From the NCBI RefSeq assembly GCF_002240415.1, contig NZ_CP020028.1:3125501-3189500 (forward strand): DNA of 64,000 nt. Reading direction: 5' to 3'. The notes beneath the pieces were generated by a model that was given only the letters and a program-made list of their open reading frames with translations, ran no database searches and had not been told where the DNA came from. Positions 61,371-64,000 of this stretch are shown one piece after another; the first letter of the stretch is position 1, and the number at the start of each line of letters is the position of its first letter. The DNA comes from Paenibacillus kribbensis. GTDB taxonomy: Bacteria > Bacillota > Bacilli > Paenibacillales > Paenibacillaceae. A program made the position numbers and the translations under genes.

Positions 61371-61434
61371 CCTATCGATGCCATCCGGATGTGCAGTGGC
61401 ACGATAAGTAACTTTTAAATTCAGCTTATATAGA
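61371..61434 (+). repeat. Palindromic element, copy E (short form)
   Basis: AAAAGTTACCTATCG and CGATAAGTAACTTTT form long arms. Inside, TGCCA and TGGCA pair around CCGGATGTGCAG. It ends AATTCAGCTTATATAG, like the end of copies C and D. The full hairpin lies just before the terminator of the zinc operon. Confidence 0.6.
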
Positions 61435-61476
61435 CATAAAAAACTGACGTCAGTATACTTCCAACGTCAGTTTTTA
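61434..61476. terminator. Terminator after the zinc-uptake operon
   Basis: ACTGACGT and ACGTCAGT arms with TTTTT on both sides. On the minus strand it follows the binding-protein stop (61497) by about 20 bases. Confidence 0.82.
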
Positions 61477-61496
61477 ACTATTCCTTTAAAGTCTGT

Positions 61497-62483
61497 TTAT
61501 TCATTCAGAGCTTTCTTCAAAGCCTCCAGATTGTTTTTCATCACACCAAGGTAGTCCAGGTTGTTCTGTTTGTCTTCATCTGTCAGTCCTTCGAGCGGAT
61601 TCAGAACATCCGTTTTGGCACCGATTTCAGTGGCTACGGTCTGAGCCACCTTTGGATCTACGAGGGTTTCAAAGAAAATGGTTTTTACATTGTTTGCTTT
61701 GGAAAACTTGATGATACCTGCCAGTTTGTCCGGTGTAGGCTCTTGCTCGGGAGAAAGTCCGGCAATCGGCACTTGAGTCAAACCATATTGCTTGGCCAAA
61801 TAACCAAAAGCAGCATGCTGTGTAATAAAGTCTTTGCGTTTTGCATCCTTCAGACCTGCTTTGAACGCTGTATCCAGCTCTTTCAGCTTGGCGATATAAG
61901 CATCAGCGTTTTTTTCGTAATCGGCTTTATTGGCAGGATCGGCTTTTACAAGACCCGCTTCAATAGACTCTACTTCCTTTTGCGCCAATACAGGATCAAG
62001 CCATACATGAGGGTCCAGCACATGATCGTGATCATGGCCTTCCTCTGCGTGTGCTTCGCCTTCTTCCTCCTCAGCAGTACCTTCCATCAGGTTTAGCCCT
62101 TTACTCGCTTCAACTACAACACGCTTGTCATTGGCTGCGCTGCTCAAAGCCTGCTCTGCCCAGCCTTCGACGATACCGTTATAGACAAATACGTTAGCGT
62201 CCTTGATCTGTGCCATATCCTTGGCGCTCGGTTCCCAGTCATGGGGTTCCGCACCAGCAGGAATCAGGGCCGTTACGTTCGCATGGTCTCCGGCAACCTG
62301 TCTTGTAAATTCATACATCGGATAAAAAGTGGTGACCACGTTCAGCTTGTTACCACTTTGTGCCGTACCCGGCTCGGTTGGGGAAGCATTTGTAGCTGTA
62401 TGATCAGATTGGGCTCCACAGCCGGACAAAATAAGTGCCAGTCCCGCAGACAAAACAAATGATTTTTTGAACCATGCATTCAT
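61497..62483 (-). CDS. znuA: Zinc ABC transporter substrate-binding lipoprotein (ZnuA/AdcA type)
   Basis: ATG 62483 is 8 bases from AAAGGAG; ATG 62489 is too close. 328 residues. Lipoprotein signal with lipobox LILSGC (Cys22), then the cluster A-I metal-binding fold: LIPAGAEPHDWEPSAKD, an acidic/His-rich zinc loop (EEEEGEAHAEEGHDHDH), DPHVWLDP, and TQHAAFGYLAKQYGL with the metal His. It captures Zn(II) (possibly Mn) outside the membrane. The operon order here is znuC-znuB-znuA. Control by Zur is expected, but the promoter is outside the window. Confidence 0.93.
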   Translation of the reverse strand: MNAWFKKSFVLSAGLALILSGCGAQSDHTATNASPTEPGTAQSGNKLNVVTTFYPMYEFTRQVAGDHANVTALIPAGAEPHDWEPSAKDMAQIKDANVFVYNGIVEGWAEQALSSAANDKRVVVEASKGLNLMEGTAEEEEGEAHAEEGHDHDHVLDPHVWLDPVLAQKEVESIEAGLVKADPANKADYEKNADAYIAKLKELDTAFKAGLKDAKRKDFITQHAAFGYLAKQYGLTQVPIAGLSPEQEPTPDKLAGIIKFSKANNVKTIFFETLVDPKVAQTVATEIGAKTDVLNPLEGLTDEDKQNNLDYLGVMKNNLEALKKALNE

Positions 62484-62524
62484 GTTCATAACTCCTTTAT
62501 CCCTGTATATTTTAGTTACTATTT

Positions 62525-63382
62525 TTAATTGCTCTCACTGCGTGCCGTATTTTTCCGCCCGGAAGCCTGCTGCTTGCTCAGCTTGCGAACCAGCTTATGA
62601 ATACCAACTCCCAAGATCAGGAATAATAACAGCACCATGGCAATGGTCCCTCCTGGGGGCGTGCTCAGCTCATACGAGGCAGTTAACCCCATAAATACGC
62701 CGATCAAGGCAGTTACCATAGATATCCAGATGGCTGCCGCGAAGCTCGGTGCAATTCGTATGGCCAGCGCAGCAGGGAGCACGATTAGTGAGGAGACAAG
62801 CAGCACACCGACAATCGGCATGGCGGCAGCTACAATCATCCCTGTCAAAATACTAAACGCAAATGAAATGGACTTGACGGGAAGACCATTGGTTTTCGCT
62901 GTTTCTTCATCAAAGGTAATTTGGTACAAGGGGCGCCGGAAGACGAAAAAGAAGATGCCTCCGATCACAGCCACTACGATCATCAACATCAATTCTGTCT
63001 GATTGACCGCTACTACCGAACCGAACAAATAAGCGGAAAACCCTTTATTAATGCTCTGATTCAGATTCATTAAAATAACAGCCGTCGATAAACCGCCGAC
63101 CATAATAATAGCCACAGAGATCTCACTATACGTTTTATAGGACCTGCGGACATATTCAACGATAATCGCGCCGATCACAGCTACAATAAAACCGGTAATC
63201 GTTGGGTTCATGCCCAAATAGGCACCCGCTGCCACCCCTGCCAGCGATACATGCGAAAGCATGTCCGCCATCAGAGCCTGACGCCGCAGCATCAGGTACA
63301 CTCCAAGCACCGAGGCCAGCAGCGCAATTACCCCACCGGCACAAAATGCCCGCTGCATGAAGTCGTAGTGCAGCATTTCCAT
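62525..63382 (-). CDS. znuB: Zinc ABC transporter permease (ZnuB/AdcB type)
   Basis: 285 residues with eight or nine membrane segments. The ABC-3 family signature includes DMLSHVSLAGVAAGAYLG and, near the end, SSLIVLPAALAIRIAPSF. ATG 63382 lies within the last codons of znuC (55-base overlap), so the two are translationally coupled. 41 bases separate it from znuA. Confidence 0.92.
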   Translation of the reverse strand: MEMLHYDFMQRAFCAGGVIALLASVLGVYLMLRRQALMADMLSHVSLAGVAAGAYLGMNPTITGFIVAVIGAIIVEYVRRSYKTYSEISVAIIMVGGLSTAVILMNLNQSINKGFSAYLFGSVVAVNQTELMLMIVVAVIGGIFFFVFRRPLYQITFDEETAKTNGLPVKSISFAFSILTGMIVAAAMPIVGVLLVSSLIVLPAALAIRIAPSFAAAIWISMVTALIGVFMGLTASYELSTPPGGTIAMVLLLFLILGVGIHKLVRKLSKQQASGRKNTARSESN

Positions 63383-64000
63383 CCGCCATCTTCCTTCCTC
63401 TCAAGCTCAATAATACGATCCAAATAATGTTGCACTTCCGATAGTCCATGCGTGACCATGACCACCGTTCTTCCATATTCCTTGACCTGCTGATTCATCA
63501 AGTCATAGAAATGATGGCGGCTTTCCTGATCCATACCTGTTGTAGGCTCATCCAAAATAAGCAAATCCGATTCCTGGGCGAGCGCGCGTGCAACACAAAT
63601 GCGCTGCTTCTGTCCACCGGACAATTCGCCAATCTTACGATGGCGCAAATCCCACATCCCTACCTGACGAAGCGCCTGCTCTGTCAAGGCATGATCCTCA
63701 GGCCGCATACGGCGCAGCCAGGAGCCATGCGTGTATCTTCCTGAACGGACAAATTCCAGAATCGTGCTTGGAAAACCACCATTGAAGGCAGCGATTTGTT
63801 GCGATACAAATCCAACAACGAGCTTCTTGCCTTCACCTGTGCGGTCAGACATAAACACCTTGCCCTGCCAAGGCTGAAGCAAACCCAGCAACAGCTTAAG
63901 CATGGTTGATTTGGAAGCACCATTCGGTCCGGTAATTGCCACAAATTCTCCGGAAAAAATTTCAACATTGGCATCCACCAAGTTAGGAACATCTCCGTAG
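63328..64000 (-). CDS. znuC: Zinc ABC transporter ATPase (ZnuC/AdcC type), 5' end off window
   Basis: The frame is open to the right edge; residues before the TTG at 63981 (YGDVPNL) fit the family, so the true start lies beyond 64000. Walker A GPNGASKST, signature LSGGQKQRIC, Walker B LLILDEPTTGMD and the switch His in VMVTHGLSE are present. It powers zinc import. The final 20 residues (CCTTTSCSGHFVPVG) overlap znuB and are probably poorly conserved. Confidence 0.9.
   Translation of the reverse strand, partial: YGDVPNLVDANVEIFSGEFVAITGPNGASKSTMLKLLLGLLQPWQGKVFMSDRTGEGKKLVVGFVSQQIAAFNGGFPSTILEFVRSGRYTHGSWLRRMRPEDHALTEQALRQVGMWDLRHRKIGELSGGQKQRICVARALAQESDLLILDEPTTGMDQESRHHFYDLMNQQVKEYGRTVVMVTHGLSEVQHYLDRIIELERKEDGGWKCCTTTSCSGHFVPVG

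Overview
The window is typical of a Gram-positive, endospore-forming Firmicute and most resembles Paenibacillus (polymyxa group). The evidence is strong AAGGAGG-type ribosome sites, TTG and GTG starts, Fur, Zur and LicT-type control sites, a GXY collagen-like surface protein, lutABC, a B. subtilis-like rhamnose operon, and AimR-like receptor/peptide pairs of the kind described as Alo systems in P. polymyxa. This assignment comes from reading only; no search was run.

Layout. (1) 1-7.1 kb is an accessory region rich in remnants. It holds a WXG100 protein cut by the window edge, two copies of a ~280-bp repeat carrying broken ParB-like fragments, a frameshifted small gene, a secreted protein of unknown function, and three copies of an HTH-TPR receptor locus. 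One receptor is intact with an intact 40-residue pro-peptide gene, one is intact with a stop-riddled peptide gene, and one is a 3' stub. (2) 7.2-9.0 kb encodes a two-component system. (3) 9.1-17.2 kb is aryl-beta-glucoside metabolism: licT-bglP-bglH under two LicT antiterminator/terminator switches, then a second phospho-beta-glucosidase with an EamA exporter facing a LacI regulator. (4) 17.2-26.7 kb couples rhaEW-rhaA-rhaB-rhaR to lutABC, a continuous route from rhamnose through lactaldehyde and L-lactate to pyruvate. The intergenic regions carry a family of palindromic elements. (5) 27-36 kb holds a large collagen-like protein with about 283 GXQ triplets, a free-standing paralogue of its N-terminal domain, three glycosyltransferases, an aminotransferase and an acyltransferase. 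This looks like a glycosylated spore or cell-surface filament locus. (6) 36-37.5 kb has a broken methyltransferase and a RraA-like protein. (7) 37.5-55.2 kb is iron acquisition: a FhuF-like reductase, a FecBCDE-type importer, a Btr-like AraC regulator fused to a siderophore-binding domain, and a staphyloferrin-B-like NIS siderophore operon. In that operon the diaminopropionate genes seem to be replaced by a diaminobutyrate-type aminotransferase. Two Fur boxes fit this block. (8) 55.4-56.4 kb is folE2 with a Zur box, and 61.5-64 kb is a zinc importer of the same expected regulon. Between them lie a TetR-controlled dehydrogenase-hydrolase fusion, a cupin, a YolD-like protein, a WYL-like mini-protein, a hypothetical protein and a CheY-like protein.

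The signals most worth follow-up are the hidden Alo-type pro-peptide and its decayed sister, the variant staphyloferrin-like operon, the palindromic intergenic elements, and the apparently leaderless tetR with duplicated 20-bp operators. No tRNA, rRNA, CRISPR array or transposase was seen.
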